From Ministeria vibrans ATCC 50519 (Eukaryota > Opisthokonta > Filasterea), in assembly GCA_943704425.1 (NCBI GenBank), contig CALSCP010000713.1, positions 13,221 to 58,903 of the forward strand: 45,683 bases of DNA, written 5' to 3'. The stretch's first letter is position 1. Each line of letters opens with the position of its first letter. Below the pieces are notes generated by a model that was not told the DNA's origin, searched no databases, and saw only the letters and a program-made list of their open reading frames with translations. Made by a program: the position numbers and the translations under genes. Positions 1-11,455 of the stretch are shown piece by piece.

Positions 1-3000
1 CAATTGGATTTCGCTTTCTGTTTTTTCAATCTTTTCCCCTCTCTGCCCCTCCCTCTGCGACGTCCGCAGCGGCATCTTTGGCTCCGGGCCCGACCCCTTT
101 GGCGACGACGACGACGATCCCTTTGCCCCCCTTGCCCGCCCCTCCGCCACCGCCGCCGTCCTTCTGAAATCCTCGCCGGCCCACCCCAATTCTTCACAGA
201 CACCGGTCCAAAGCGCAGAGGGCGCAGGCGACGCGGCCGACGACGCTGGCAGTGGCAGTGGCGGGCAGCGCAGTGGCGACAGTGCGACGGTCACGGGAAC
301 GCTTGTGGCGAGCGGCGACGACGGCAGCGACCACGACGACAGCGCAACCCCGGGCGCCGCCACGGCCGGCGTCGACGAGAGCGAGGCGAGCGACGACGCA
401 GCCGATCAGTCCTTTATCGATAAGTCAAGCATTCATGTTTCCATTGCGCTGCTCGAGAAGGAATGGGACGACACCTTTGCCGACGAGGCCTACCTGTTGA
501 ACCTCAAGGCCCGCGGTCTTGGCGGCTCCCTGCGCGAGTCCTACTTCCGCAGTGTTTCGTGGAAGGTGATTTTTTTTTCTTCCTCTCTTTTTCTCTTTTT
601 TTTTTTTTTCTTCTTATTTCTTCTAACCTGATTTTGGCTGAATTTTGATCTCAGGTGTTTTTGGGAATTCTTCCGGCGGAACGTAGCGAATGGAACGAAT
701 CGTGTGAGATCCAACGCAAGCAGTACGAACAGCTGCGCAAGGACCTGATCATCGACCCGCACGCACGCGCAGCAGAGGGAGACGCAGCACTGAACAACCC
801 CCTGTCGCTGGACACGGAGTCGCCGTGGAGCCAGTTCTTCAAAGACAACGAACTGCGCAAGTTGATTGACCAGGACGTGCAGCGGACTTTTCCCGAGTCG
901 GAGTTTTTCCAGTCGTCGAGCGTGCAGACACTCATGATTAACATCCTCTTCATCTACACGAAGCAGAACCAGGAGCTGAGCTACCGCCAGGGCATGCACG
1001 AGCTGCTCGCCCCGTGCGTCTATCTGCTGCACCGCGAGATGCGTGACGACTGGGACACGTAAGAGACAACACCATATATAATAATAATCATTATTATTAT
1101 ATTATTATACGTCATAATTATTATATTTTTGAGGGGCGGTGGGGTGCAAATCATCCACGGATACTGATTTTGTTTTTTTTTTCTGTGTGTTTGACAGTGA
1201 GAATGACCAAATGGCGTGTGTGCTGGACGCGGCGTTTCTGGAGCATGACGCGTACGCGCTCTTCAGCCGCATCATGAACGCGACCAAGGAGTGGTATGCG
1301 CTAAATGACCCTGCGCGTCGCCCGTCCGTCGCCAAGCCCGCATTTGCGCGCGACGGCAATGCTAGCGACGACGAAGACGACTCGGTCGTCGTCAAGAAGC
1401 TGAAGAAGATCCAGGATAAGCTGCTCAAGGAATCGGACCCCCAGCTCTATGCGCACCTCACAAAGCTCAAGATTGTCCCGCAAATTTACGGACTGTACGA
1501 ATGAGAGCCAATTTAAACATCAGAACTGTACTGACACGTGTGTCTGGCTATTAGGCGATGGGTACGTTTGCTGGTGGGCCGCGAGTTTCATTTGGACGAT
1601 GTGCTGACGCTGTGGACGGCCATCTTTGCCGACTCGCCTTTTCTCTCCCTCATCGACTATGTGTGTGTGGCGATGCTCTCCTACGTGCGCGACAGCCGTA
1701 CGCTTAATCTCACGCCAACTGTTTCAGACTCACTGACCTGTACTCTTTTAGTGCTCCATAATGACTACACCAACTGTCTGCGTCGTCTGATGAAGTTTCC
1801 TCCCGTTGAAGATGTCTGGTGCATTGTCGAGCGGGCGCTGTCCATTCGCAATCCCGACGACATGCACGGTAACGACCCCCTCGCCGCGTCCGACGAGAGC
1901 ACGCAGGCCCGCGTGCGCGACGCCAACCGCCGCCTTCACACCTCGGCAACTGCTGCCGGTCAGCAACGCTTCCCCTCGGCCCCCGTCACCGTCGTTCCTG
2001 CCCCCTCCGCCTCCTCTGCCTCCCCCATCACAGCCACACAACCCCACCCTCACGCCCACCACCAACACGCCCACCACCAACAACACGATCACAAGCGCAC
2101 CCAGTTGCCTCCCCGCCACGACCACCATCCCCAGCAACACCCTCCTTCTGCCCTCTCCTCCTTCAACCCCAGCAGTGCCTCCGCCCAAATCACGGGCTTC
2201 ATCGCCAAGCGCATTCCCAAACTGGTCAATCCGCGACGGCGACAGGTACTCGCCCTTGTCAATGCCCTCCTTCTCCCGCCTAACATGTTTCTCTCTCTTC
2301 ACTCCACAGCCAAGCAGTCAGGAGATGTCGTTTGCTCAAGCAGCCATCAACAAGGTGCGCGACGACGACGGCGACGACACCGTAGTTGATTACGCACAGA
2401 CCTACCTCCCCCGTGAAGAGCTCAGGAACACGGCCGATGTGTACGCGTCTTTTTCTTTGTTTCTTTCTCTATATTGTTTCTTTCTTTCTCCCCTTCCTTC
2501 TATTGTGACTGATTTGTTTTGTGTAGGGCGAACAAGGAGAAGAGCGACTTGCAGGAGCAAGTGCGCGTGACCGAGGAAATGCATTCCTTCTGCGGCACCT
2601 CCCTTCAGTCGTATGCGCTCACCCTCGAGGACCTTGCCGCTGCCTTTGTCGCAGGCGATGAGACGGTGGTGCCTCCGTCACGCGAAGCAGTGTACATTGC
2701 ACTGGCGGGCGTCAAACACGTACCCCATTCTTCTTTCTTTTTGTTTATTTGTCTTTCTTCTAATTCCACATGCACCCTTCTCTTGTTCTTCGTGACAGGT
2801 GAAAGATCTACTTCTGGGCACGATTCCGTTTGATCCTGTAGACGCGGCGCGGCAAATGGCGCGTCGCCACATCGACGAAGAGCAGCTACACGACCATCTG
2901 ATGCAGCCGTCACGCGCCTCTGAGACCGTCGCCGACGAAACGGACGTCAACAGCACACCCGTGACTGGTGAAGTTGATGGCTTTGCTCTTGTCAATGCCG

Positions 3001-3062
3001 AGTCGGCTGAGAGCGGCCTTGCTGTGCCCGACGAGTCCTTTGAACCTGTCTCACTTCAGTAG
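1..3062 (+). CDS. TBC1D5-like Rab GTPase-activating protein (5' partial)
   Basis: Exons: start outside or near the left edge (a possible acceptor AG at 68-69), to 565; 655-1058; 1198-1494; 1555-1697; 1752-2245; 2310-2440; 2527-2719; 2799-3062. The N-terminal part is acidic, Asp/Gly/Ser-rich and probably disordered. The TBC domain then begins at about 500 and runs through exon 5. It contains both catalytic fingers of TBC GAPs: an I-D-Q-D-V-Q-R motif (arginine finger, about 870-890) and Y-R-Q-G (glutamine finger, about 980). The segments SPWSQFFKDNELR, QGMHELLAP and YGLRWVRLLVGREF match the TBC1D5 subfamily, a Rab7 GAP that works with retromer on endosomes. An acidic insert (about 1350-1400) and a His/Pro/Ser-rich stretch (1990-2180) interrupt the conserved blocks. 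The C-terminal quarter is helical with no recognised domain. Left boundary and start codon are not visible. Confidence 0.88.
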
Positions 3063-3237
3063 TGAACCAGTTAGGAGTCCTCTTCAACAACAACAACAAC
3101 AATAATAATAAATAAAATAATATCTTTTTGCTTTTTGATTACTCCGAGGAGTAATGACATTGATGATACCTTACTTTGAAGTTTCTATTCATTTATTATT
3201 GTGTTATTATTATTTTAACCTTGCACTCTCGCTCTCC

Positions 3238-5208
3238 ATGACGTACTCTCGCCTCGACGAACCGTACGCTGTCGACGACGAGAATGGGGGCTCTCCGTCC
3301 TCCAAAGGGCCTTGCGGAACGCGCAGGAGCCGTCAGCTGACGCTGGGAGCGATCGTTGCAGTGGTCTTTGTGACGATTGTGGGCGTCGGCGTTGGCCTGC
3401 ACGTCCACAACGAGTACAGCCCGCCGGCCGTCAATGCCTCAGACAACGCATGTCTCCTGCAGTGCACCGGTCCCGTGCTCCGTGCGGTTCAGCTCGCGCC
3501 GATTTTCAACGATTCTAAAACGTTCGACGATTGTCATCAAAACAGTGTCATCAGCACTCGTTTCATTGCGTTGACGTTTGCTCCTGCGTCCTTTTAGATT
3601 CGTCGACATGCCGGTCCTTGGCAATCCACAGGCAATCCTGGACGCCTTTGCGGCTGTCGACCCTGCGAACGTCGCTGAAGTGCGTGCGTTTGTCCAGGAG
3701 CATTTTGGGTCGGTGTCATCGGACATCGAAGAGTGGACACCGCTCGACTGGACGCCCACGCCAGGCCTCATTGCTACCATTGCGGACGAAACGTATGCGC
3801 AGTTTGCCACGGATGTTGTGGCGCTGTGGAAGCAGCTGGGGCGCAGGGCAACGCAGGCGGTGTACGACACTCCGGAGCAGTTCACACTGATTCCCACTGC
3901 CAACCCGATGATTGTGCCCGGCGGGCGGTTTCGCGAAGTGTACTACTGGGACACCTACTGGATTGTCCAGGGGCTGCTCGCATCGGACATGGTGCACACG
4001 GCGATTGGCGTTGTGGACAATCTCTTGCAGTTTGTGCGTGACTACGGCTTTGTGCCGAACGGGTCGCGTCGCTACTACCTCGATCGTTCGCAGCCGCCCA
4101 TGCTTACGCTCATGGTGGCTCTCATCTTTGAGGTGACACAGTCAACACGCTACCTTGCACAGTCGCTGCCAGTCCTCGAGCGCGAGTATGCCTACTGGAT
4201 GGACACGCAAGCGGTTGAGGTGGTGCCGCTCAACCGCACGAGCACGCAGACATTCACCCTCAATCGCTACGCGCGCAACACAACCGAGCCACGTCCCGAG
4301 TCGTATCGTGAGGACGTGACCACGCATGGCGAATCACGCGCGCCGTTCAAGCAGAATATTTATGCGAATCTGGCGAGTGGCGCTGAGACCGGCTGGGACT
4401 ATTCCTCGCGATGGTTTCAGAATCGCGAGTCACTCACCGAAATTGTCACGTCGGACGTGATTCCCGTCGACCTCAATGCAATTTTGTTTCGCGTGGAGAC
4501 GACGCTTGCGCAGATGAGCGCGACGGTCAGCCAAAGTGACAAGGCGGCGCAGTACAATGCGGCGGCCGAACGCCGCCGCAACGCCATCCACGCCGTGCTG
4601 TGGAATCCTCAGCTCAACCAGTGGACCGACTTTAATGTAGCGCTGCGCGTGCGTGCCCCCGCAGGTTACGTGAGCAATTTCTTGCCGCTGTGGGCTCATG
4701 CCTGGGCCAGCACTGTCAACGTGTCGTCCGTTGTCGAGACCTTTCGCACCAGTGGACTCGTGCTCCCCGGCGGTCTCACCACGTCGCTCTTTGCCACTGG
4801 ACAGCAGTGGGATTTCCCCAATGCATGGGCGCCCCTCCAGCAGATGATGATCCAAGGACTCAGGTATGAGCAGCGGTCTGCGCTTGTGTTGTCTAATATC
4901 GACTTTGCTTTTTTTTTTTCTTTTTGTTTGTTTGTTTGTTTTTGTTCTCCAGGGAATTAGACTCGTCCAACAGCACCGAGCTTGCACGGTCGCTTGCGTC
5001 AACGTGGGTTGCAGCCAATTATCTTGCGTACAACGCAACGGGATTCATGCACGAGAAGCTCAATGCCAGTGTGCTGGGAGGCGTGGGCAGTGGCGGCGAG
5101 TACAACCCGCAGATTGGCTTTGGCTGGAGCAATGGCGTTGTCCTCCATCTCCTGCAACAGTATCCCGACCTCTCTCTGCCGTCTAACCCAACTCCGAATC
5201 ATTCTTAA
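3238..5208 (+). CDS. Trehalase (GH37), membrane-anchored
   Basis: Three exons (3238-3521, 3598-4863, 4953-5208), 601 aa. It hydrolyses alpha,alpha-trehalose to two glucose molecules. The N-terminus is cytosolic and basic, followed by one hydrophobic segment at about residues 38-60, giving a type II membrane protein with the catalytic domain outside the cytosol. Family hallmarks visible: DSKTFVDMP near residue 95 (split by intron 1), trehalase signature 1 PGGRFREVYYWDTYW near 202, signature 2 QWDFPNAWAP near 496, and the glycine-rich GGVGSGGEY near the C-terminus. Several N-x-S/T sites in the outer part fit a secretory route. Donor 1 (GTTCGA) is non-consensus but is required to join the conserved DSKTF motif to FVDMP. 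The start is the first ATG of the open frame, about 175 bp after the preceding stop. Confidence 0.95.
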
Positions 5209-5313
5209 TCATACATCACTGCGCACAACCAATGTAAAGCAATACACACGGCAATACTTAGTACTAATATTAATGGTTGTTACAATACTTTATTTATAAT
5301 GCTTATTGTACTC

Positions 5314-5629
5314 TTATGGTGTACAGCGGATGTCGAGCTCGACCTGAAAGAGAGGCTGCCACACAGCGGCAATGCGGTCTCGCGCTTCAAGGACACAGTT
5401 GTGTGATGCAAACAGCAGATGCCACTCGTCGTGGGAGACGCCGTCGTCAAAGATGAGCGCAAGGGCCGTTGGCGCACTCATGCTGAGCTCAAGGGTTGCC
5501 AGAGACTGCAAAGGTAGCGCACTGCGCACGCGGAACTGCTGTCCCTTGGGCTGGTGCTTGCTGTCTCGCTCCTCATGCGCCGGCGGCCATTGGTAGTCCT
5601 CGTCACAAAGGAACATCTAAGAGGACACA

Positions 5630-5683
<54 letters not shown>

Positions 5684-8600
5684 AATGAAATTCTTTTCTA
5701 AGCTTTGAGATTGATCTGACGTTACCTTGTCTTCGACACACAAGAGCGTGACGGGAACATGCTCGCCGTGACGACGGTGTTCGCGGAGACGGACAAGGAG
5801 ACAGACGGGCACGACAAGAGTCTGCTCGGCGGACTCGGGAGCGGGCCAGGTAAGAAGGTCGCGTGCAATGTGACGCAGCGTGGTTGGGTGCGGGTGATGG
5901 TTGATGCGCGAGAGACGCACATCGTCCACCTGGCTCATGCACCGGCCCAGAAGCATCACACACGTCTGGCACTGCGCTGTGTCGCGAATCAAAAACACGT
6001 AAATGGCAGTGGGAAACTCGACGCGCAACGACTGTTTGCCCAACCCCGTGTCGATGTGCAGCACACTCGAAAGAGGTTGCGACGAGTGGAACGTGAGCTG
6101 ACGCTCCACTGGCGCACTGGTACGCGACTCGCGATGTACAAACACATACAAAGCTGCTGAGGAGACCATGAGAATGCAACGTTGTTCGCGGTCCGACGGT
6201 TTGCTGGTGGTTGTGTCCTGCGCCACAAGGAAAGAGGTGGCCAGCTGAAATTGAAAACGCTCGGCGTCACTCGCAAAGTGCTTCAGGCTGTAATACAGTT
6301 GCCAGGTGTGGTCAAGCGACGTCATGTCAGCTTCGTCGACAAGCGGCATAAACTTCTCTTGGCGCAGGGTCGCCGTCGCAAGCTCGGTGGGCGTCTCGGC
6401 GGCACGGACACGTACGGGACCACCGGCGCCCGTCGTGTCGGCAACCAAGAGACGGCTTTGTGCTCCGCCAATACGCGGCAGGGCACCCACCATGGACTCG
6501 TTGATGGCACTGGACTCCATGCCACGCGTGGGACGTACAATGGTCACCTGAGAGGCGCCTGCGCCGCTCAGTTCAGAGAACACACCCGACTTGAGCTCGG
6601 GGGTTTGTGTGCCAATGCGTGAGTTGCGTCGTGCAAAGAGAGGGCTTCCCCTGGGCACGGGGGTACTGGTGCCCGACGACGGAGCTGTGGTGAGGGGCGG
6701 CGGTGTAGAAACACGTGGCGGGTTTGCAACGGCAGTGGGGCGCTCATCGACCTTGATGGGATGCGTCAAGAGCGAACTAGGACGACTGTCAAACGAGAAG
6801 GAGGGCACGCCCGCTGCAATGCCACTTAGCTCTGCGCCGATCGCCTTGCTCTTCTTGTCCTCCAACGACAGCTCGATGATTTGGGAACCAGCGCACTTGG
6901 GACACGTGTCCACGTCGGGCACCTTGTCGAAAGTGTGCCCGCACACAATGCAGTTCATGCGCACGACCTGGGTGGAGTGACGTGTGCGCCGCTCATTGGC
7001 GACCACAACAGGTCGCAACAGACGAATGAACTCGGCAACGTCGGGGTCGTTTTCCATTAAGTAGCGTCGCTCGACGGTCATGCCGCGTGCATACGAGAAC
7101 TCCAACAGCAGGACAGGGTGCGGTGAGCCGTCGTCGCCTGACGCCGTGCCAATCTCCTTGACGCTCACAAGCCCCGTGAGGTCGAGCCTGTCGACTACAT
7201 TGGCCGTGCTAACGTCGCTCTCGACAATGGACGTCTCCGTGACGCTAATAATGAGCTGTGTGCGCGTGCCCTTGACACCACTTCCAATAGCGTCTACAAT
7301 AAATTCGGCCGAGACACCTCCCGGAGGCGGACGCCACTGGTTCTTGAGACGGATTGCCTCGGCGATGGCATCGTCGGTGTCGATAGGCACGGGTGCGACT
7401 GCAGCAGAGTCGTCCACCAGCAACGGAGGCTCTGTGGTGGATGAGATGGCAGCGAGGAGACCAGGCGTCGTGGGCGCACTGGAGGGTGTCTTGCTGTCGG
7501 CGTACGAGTTGACAATGGCATGGGCTATGGCACTCTCGTTGGACGCAGGAAGCGTAAACTCAAACTCACGCGGGAGCGAATTGGAGTATTGCCGGTGGAG
7601 GAGCGCTCGACGACGCGCCTGACTACTGCTCTTTGTTGCGCCGGGAATCGAGATGGGCTGCGTGCTCGAGCGCGCACGACCCACCAGCTGTTGAGGTTGG
7701 TCGAGTGCGCTCTCGGTCTGCTCCATGCGCTCCTTACCAAGGTCACAGTCAAAGCGTACACTGCTGCCCGGGGTCACGTCACTTGTGGTGTGGCCTTCGG
7801 CGGCATCATACGACGACGATGACACACCGAGTGCTTCCTCCTCTGCATCGCGCTTGCGCTTCTCCAGCGCGTCCAATTCGTTGTTGTAGATGATGAGCCA
7901 GCGACTACCGCCTTCCTCACGCAACGAATTGATGCGATTGGCAAATTCCTCGGCAGACTCATTGGCACCGCGGCTGTCCACGGCCGTCTCGTCGACGTTG
8001 GACGCATCGAGTCCCTCAATGCTTCCGTCGACACTTGACGACGCGACTGTTGACTTGGAGTGTTTCCTGCTGCCGCCACTGGGCTTGCGACGTGGAGAGA
8101 CGGTGTTTGCCAGAAGATCAGCGCTGGCGTTGCTTGACGCGGACTGGCGTTTCGATGGACTGCCAAGATTGACCTTACGACGACTGCTACGACGACGGGG
8201 TGATGGGGAGGACACCGAGGTGACAGCAGTGGCGGAGACCGCGGCGTTAGGCGGGGACGACTGGGCAGACGAGGTGGTGGTCGACGGCACCTGATCGTCG
8301 GCGATTGACGAGATGCGCACTGGCGTGGAGGCAATACGCACACGTGGGGCCATGACGACGTACTCAAGCAAGACAATGTCGAGTTCGTCTGAGGTGGGTG
8401 GCACTCCGTCGAGCTCAATTTCTCGAGCTCGCTCGCCAAATGGCCCAAAAGTGCGCACACGGTAGTCGGGAATGGCGGTCAAGGGGTTTCCTTCGACAAG
8501 GAGTACACGCAATTCGGGAAGCCGGGCGAGCGCCTGCAGGTCTGTGGGCGAACCGAGTGCGTTGTCGCGCACGTCCAAAAGCACAAGGGCACAGAGACGC

Positions 8601-9925
8601 TCAAGACCACTGATGCACGAAAGGTCATTGCTGCGAAGGTACAGCTCTTTGATGTTCCCAATGACCGTGTGTATGCGCGACACTGACCGTAGACGGTTAA
8701 AGCTCAGGTTGAGAACGTCCAGACGCCACAGGGTCTAAAGTCAGCAATGAAAAGGAGAAGGAAGAAAGTGAGTGATGCGCGACGTTGGATTCTCGACTTG
8801 GTATACTTTAAGATTGTCGTCGAGTGACTCGAGTTGGTTGTGAGCAAGGTTGAGGAAGCGCACACACGCGAGCATACGTAGCGAGGGTTGAAGTGCAGTC
8901 AGATTGTTGAAACTAAGAGAAGAGAAGATTACATTGAGAGCTTTGCGCGTTTCTGCAACTTACCTGCAATCGACGTCAATAAGTTTGCTCCAGGGACGCA
9001 GTTCCTCAAGATTGTCTGCACCGGCAGAGCCAAAGAGATCGTCGAACGAGTCCATTGCGGAGTGGCAGGTGATGCGACGCATTCGGCTGCGCACTCGATC
9101 GATGCCCTTGACGCGTCGCAGGGGAATGTTCTGGATCTGTAGATACGACGAGGAGAGAGAAGAAAGAAAGAAAAAAAGAAAGAAAAAAAGAAAGAAAGAG
9201 ATAGACAAAGTGGATAGAGAGAGAGAGAGGAGGGGGAAAGAAACAAAGTGAGTGAGATAGAGAGAGGAGGGGGAAAGAAACAAAGTGAGAGAGAGAGAGA
9301 GACAGAAAACGCAATGAGAGTGAGATAGGGATGGAGACAATATCGTGAGGGTGGCGAGACACACGGGACGGCGGCGTGTGTACCTCGAGAATGCGCAAGT
9401 TGCGAAACCAGGAGATGTCGACGGTGGTGTCTGAGGCATTGCGTCCTCCAATGAGCCGAAGGGAAGGCAGCTGCTGGATCACTTCAAAGAGCGACGCCAC
9501 GTTGTCGTAGTGGGGCCCTGCGTCTAGTGCTTGGCCCGGAGTGAAGTCGGGTGCTGTGTTTAGAGAGAGAGAGAGAGGAGAGAGAGAAGAGAGTCAGTGT
9601 TGAGTGTTGAAGTAGTCGCGTTGCGTTTTGCACCGTCATGTTCACTCTCGACAAACTCGGGAAGCCAGACGTTGAGGTAGGCGAGCCAGTCACTGGTGAG
9701 AGACAGAGAGAGGCCGCCGTTGAGCAAGCGATCGCCTGTGCGCCGAAAAGGAGACAAATGAGAAGTGCGCAGGACAACGCGTCACGGTGCAGTCAGTACC
9801 TTCTCGACGGATGTACGCAACCAGCATCTCGCAGAACTCTTCGCCTGCAGAGAGTGCGAGCATAGAGCATAAGAGGATGGCGGATGAGATTGCGGATGTC
9901 ATTTCGTACCTGAGACGCTCTGCAT
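5314..9925 (-). CDS. STK11IP/LIP1-like leucine-rich-repeat protein
   Basis: Eight exons on the minus strand (9925-9910, 9844-9800, 9735-9634, 9553-9384, 9136-8964, 8912-8807, 8734-5726, 5616-5314), total 1307 aa. Residues about 60-330 are LRRs in the order found in animal STK11IP, including the SFNNLTALQPSLRML, RFLNLAHNQ and LLVEGNPLTAIPDYR blocks. A long Ser/Thr-rich linker follows, then PH-like regions, and a C-x2-C...C-x2-C zinc ribbon (CIVCGHTF / CPKC) at about residues 797-817. Human STK11IP binds the LKB1 kinase and acts at lysosomes; the same role here is inference. The first exon is only 16 nt, and its start was chosen because it is the only ATG that opens the conserved frame. The last intron (minus strand) contains an uninterrupted 52-nt poly-T. 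It is divergent from the Iwr1-like gene. Confidence 0.88.
5631..5682. repeat. Poly(A)52 homopolymer within an intron
   Basis: Fifty-two consecutive A on the plus strand, which is the poly-T pyrimidine tract of the last intron of the minus-strand STK11IP-like gene, just upstream of its acceptor. Length is probably polymorphic and may be inexact in the assembly. Confidence 0.95.
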
Positions 9926-10122
9926 GGTGGCGTGTGGGGCGGGAAGAGGGGTCGATCGAGTTGAACGGGGAGGGTGAAACAGACCAGATCAAGGGAAAAC
10001 TCAGGTAATCAGGGTGTAATTTGCAAAATGTGTGAAAATCAATTTTCAGTTCTGAGTTCTGACTTCTGTTTCCAATCAGTAGTGACTTCAGTGAGTTCAG
10101 TCATTTTTTTATCTTCTCTACC
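9926..10122. promoter_or_regulatory. Divergent promoter, STK11IP-like / Iwr1-like
   Basis: A 197-bp spacer separates two start codons on opposite strands, so it should hold both promoters. It contains a run of TGACTTC / CAGTTCTGAG / GTGAGTTCAGTC words (10045-10103) that resembles words upstream of the BAG and acyl-carrier genes. No TATA box is obvious. The call rests on arrangement, not on a known motif. Confidence 0.5.
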
Positions 10123-11383
10123 ATGTCGGACCCTGTTCGTATTTTGAGGTTCAAGCGTCGTCGTGATGAACCGTCGTTGGGCGAACTTGGTAAGGGCCTT
10201 TTTTTTTTACGTTTTTCGATTTGTCCGATTTGCAACTGAGTGAAACATTCCCTTGATAGTGGTTGGAGGAGGGGACCTGGAGGGCCAGGGCACTGATGAA
10301 CTCAATGGAGCGCCTAGAATGAAGCGTGCCAAGCCCGACGCGGCGGTCCTGTCGGCTCCCACAGCACGTACGCCGCCGTTGTCGCGTTTGAAACTGTATT
10401 TGAATGTGACACGCGCCTTGTGTGTTGCCTGTAGCCAAACGAGTGTTCTGCTTTGCCGCAACTCTTGAGGTGAAGGATGCCACGAATAAAGTGGTCTTGG
10501 CGGGAATATCGAGCAAACGAAAGCCCGGAGAAGGCGGTGTGAAGGCGATGCTGGCGGCGTCGGCGAAACGGACGCGCGACGAACGGACGGACACGCGACG
10601 ACGGCGGTTGTTTGCACGGATGCTCGACGACGACGACGAGGCCGACGACGAGGCCGACGCCGATGACGACGACGACGGGGAGGAAGAGGGGGCGCAGGGT
10701 GCGGCTGGGGCGAGCGCCACGAAGAAGGGGACGGCAGGGCAGGAGGAAGACGCCTTGAGGGTGTTTGAGGTGACAACGTCGGCGCCGCGCGCGAAACAGC
10801 AACGTCTCACGTGCAATGGGGTACCCGTGATTCGGGAGTATGCCAAAGTTATGGAAGGTAGCGTCGATGTCGATGCGAAAGGCAAAATGCAAAATGAGTA
10901 TCGCTGAAGTCCGGATGTGTGTTGCAGAGAAGCGACAGGAGGCGGAGACCGACTATGTCTATGATGTGTACTATGAGGCAAACGAGGCACTCGACAGTGA
11001 GGACGAGGACAAGTACGACTGAGGCGGAACTAAATATACATTGCCGCCGTGTGTGTTGAAGACGTTCCCGTAGTGTTCCCGTCGTCAACTTTGATGAGGA
11101 TCTTGTTGTTGAGGACGAATACAACGACGAGCAGCGACTGTTCGAGCTGAGCGATGATTCAAACGAAGAGGATAACTGGCGGAACGACTACCCGTCGGAG
11201 CGGACACTGCAGACGTGGGGTATCACATTGCCGGAGGGGGTGTTTGACAGCGACGACGAAGGGCGTCGTGAGGACAGTGAGGACGACGATGAGGACGAGT
11301 GGGATCCGCAGTACGGAATGGCCAATGGGATCGACAGCGACGATGATATTGAGCATGAGGTGGTGGGCCGTCGCGTGTGGTAG
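10123..11383 (+). CDS. Iwr1/SLC7A6OS-like RNA polymerase II nuclear import factor
   Basis: Five exons (10123-10189, 10260-10367, 10435-10857, 10928-11012, 11074-11383), 330 aa. The N-terminus has the R-I-L-R-F-K-R-R-R-D-E motif of the family and KRVFCFAATLE, matching SLC7A6OS. The middle holds a long Asp/Glu tract (10625-10690). The C-terminal hallmark D-Y-V-Y-D-V-Y-Y is followed by an acidic region with DSNEEDNWRNDYP. Iwr1 is known to bind assembled RNA polymerase II and direct its import into the nucleus. Exon 4 reads into an in-frame TGA at 11021 if intron 4 is retained. Splicing GT at 11013 to AG at 11073 restores the conserved DSNEEDNW block, so the spliced form is preferred. It converges on the NHE gene with 72 bp between stop codons. 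Confidence 0.9.
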
Positions 11384-11455
11384 AAGATGCGGGCGTATGT
11401 GTATAGAGAATGTGTGGCAGAGGTGTATTACAGAGAATGGTATGTCTTCCATTTG

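Noticed and set aside
9138-9380. GA-rich tract considered as coding or as a regulatory repeat
   Set aside because: It is the pyrimidine-rich part (minus strand) of an intron in the STK11IP-like gene.
10151-10990. Minus-strand frame of 279 codons opposite Iwr1
   Set aside because: Low-complexity Ser/Pro sequence mirrored from the Asp/Glu tract of the Iwr1-like gene.
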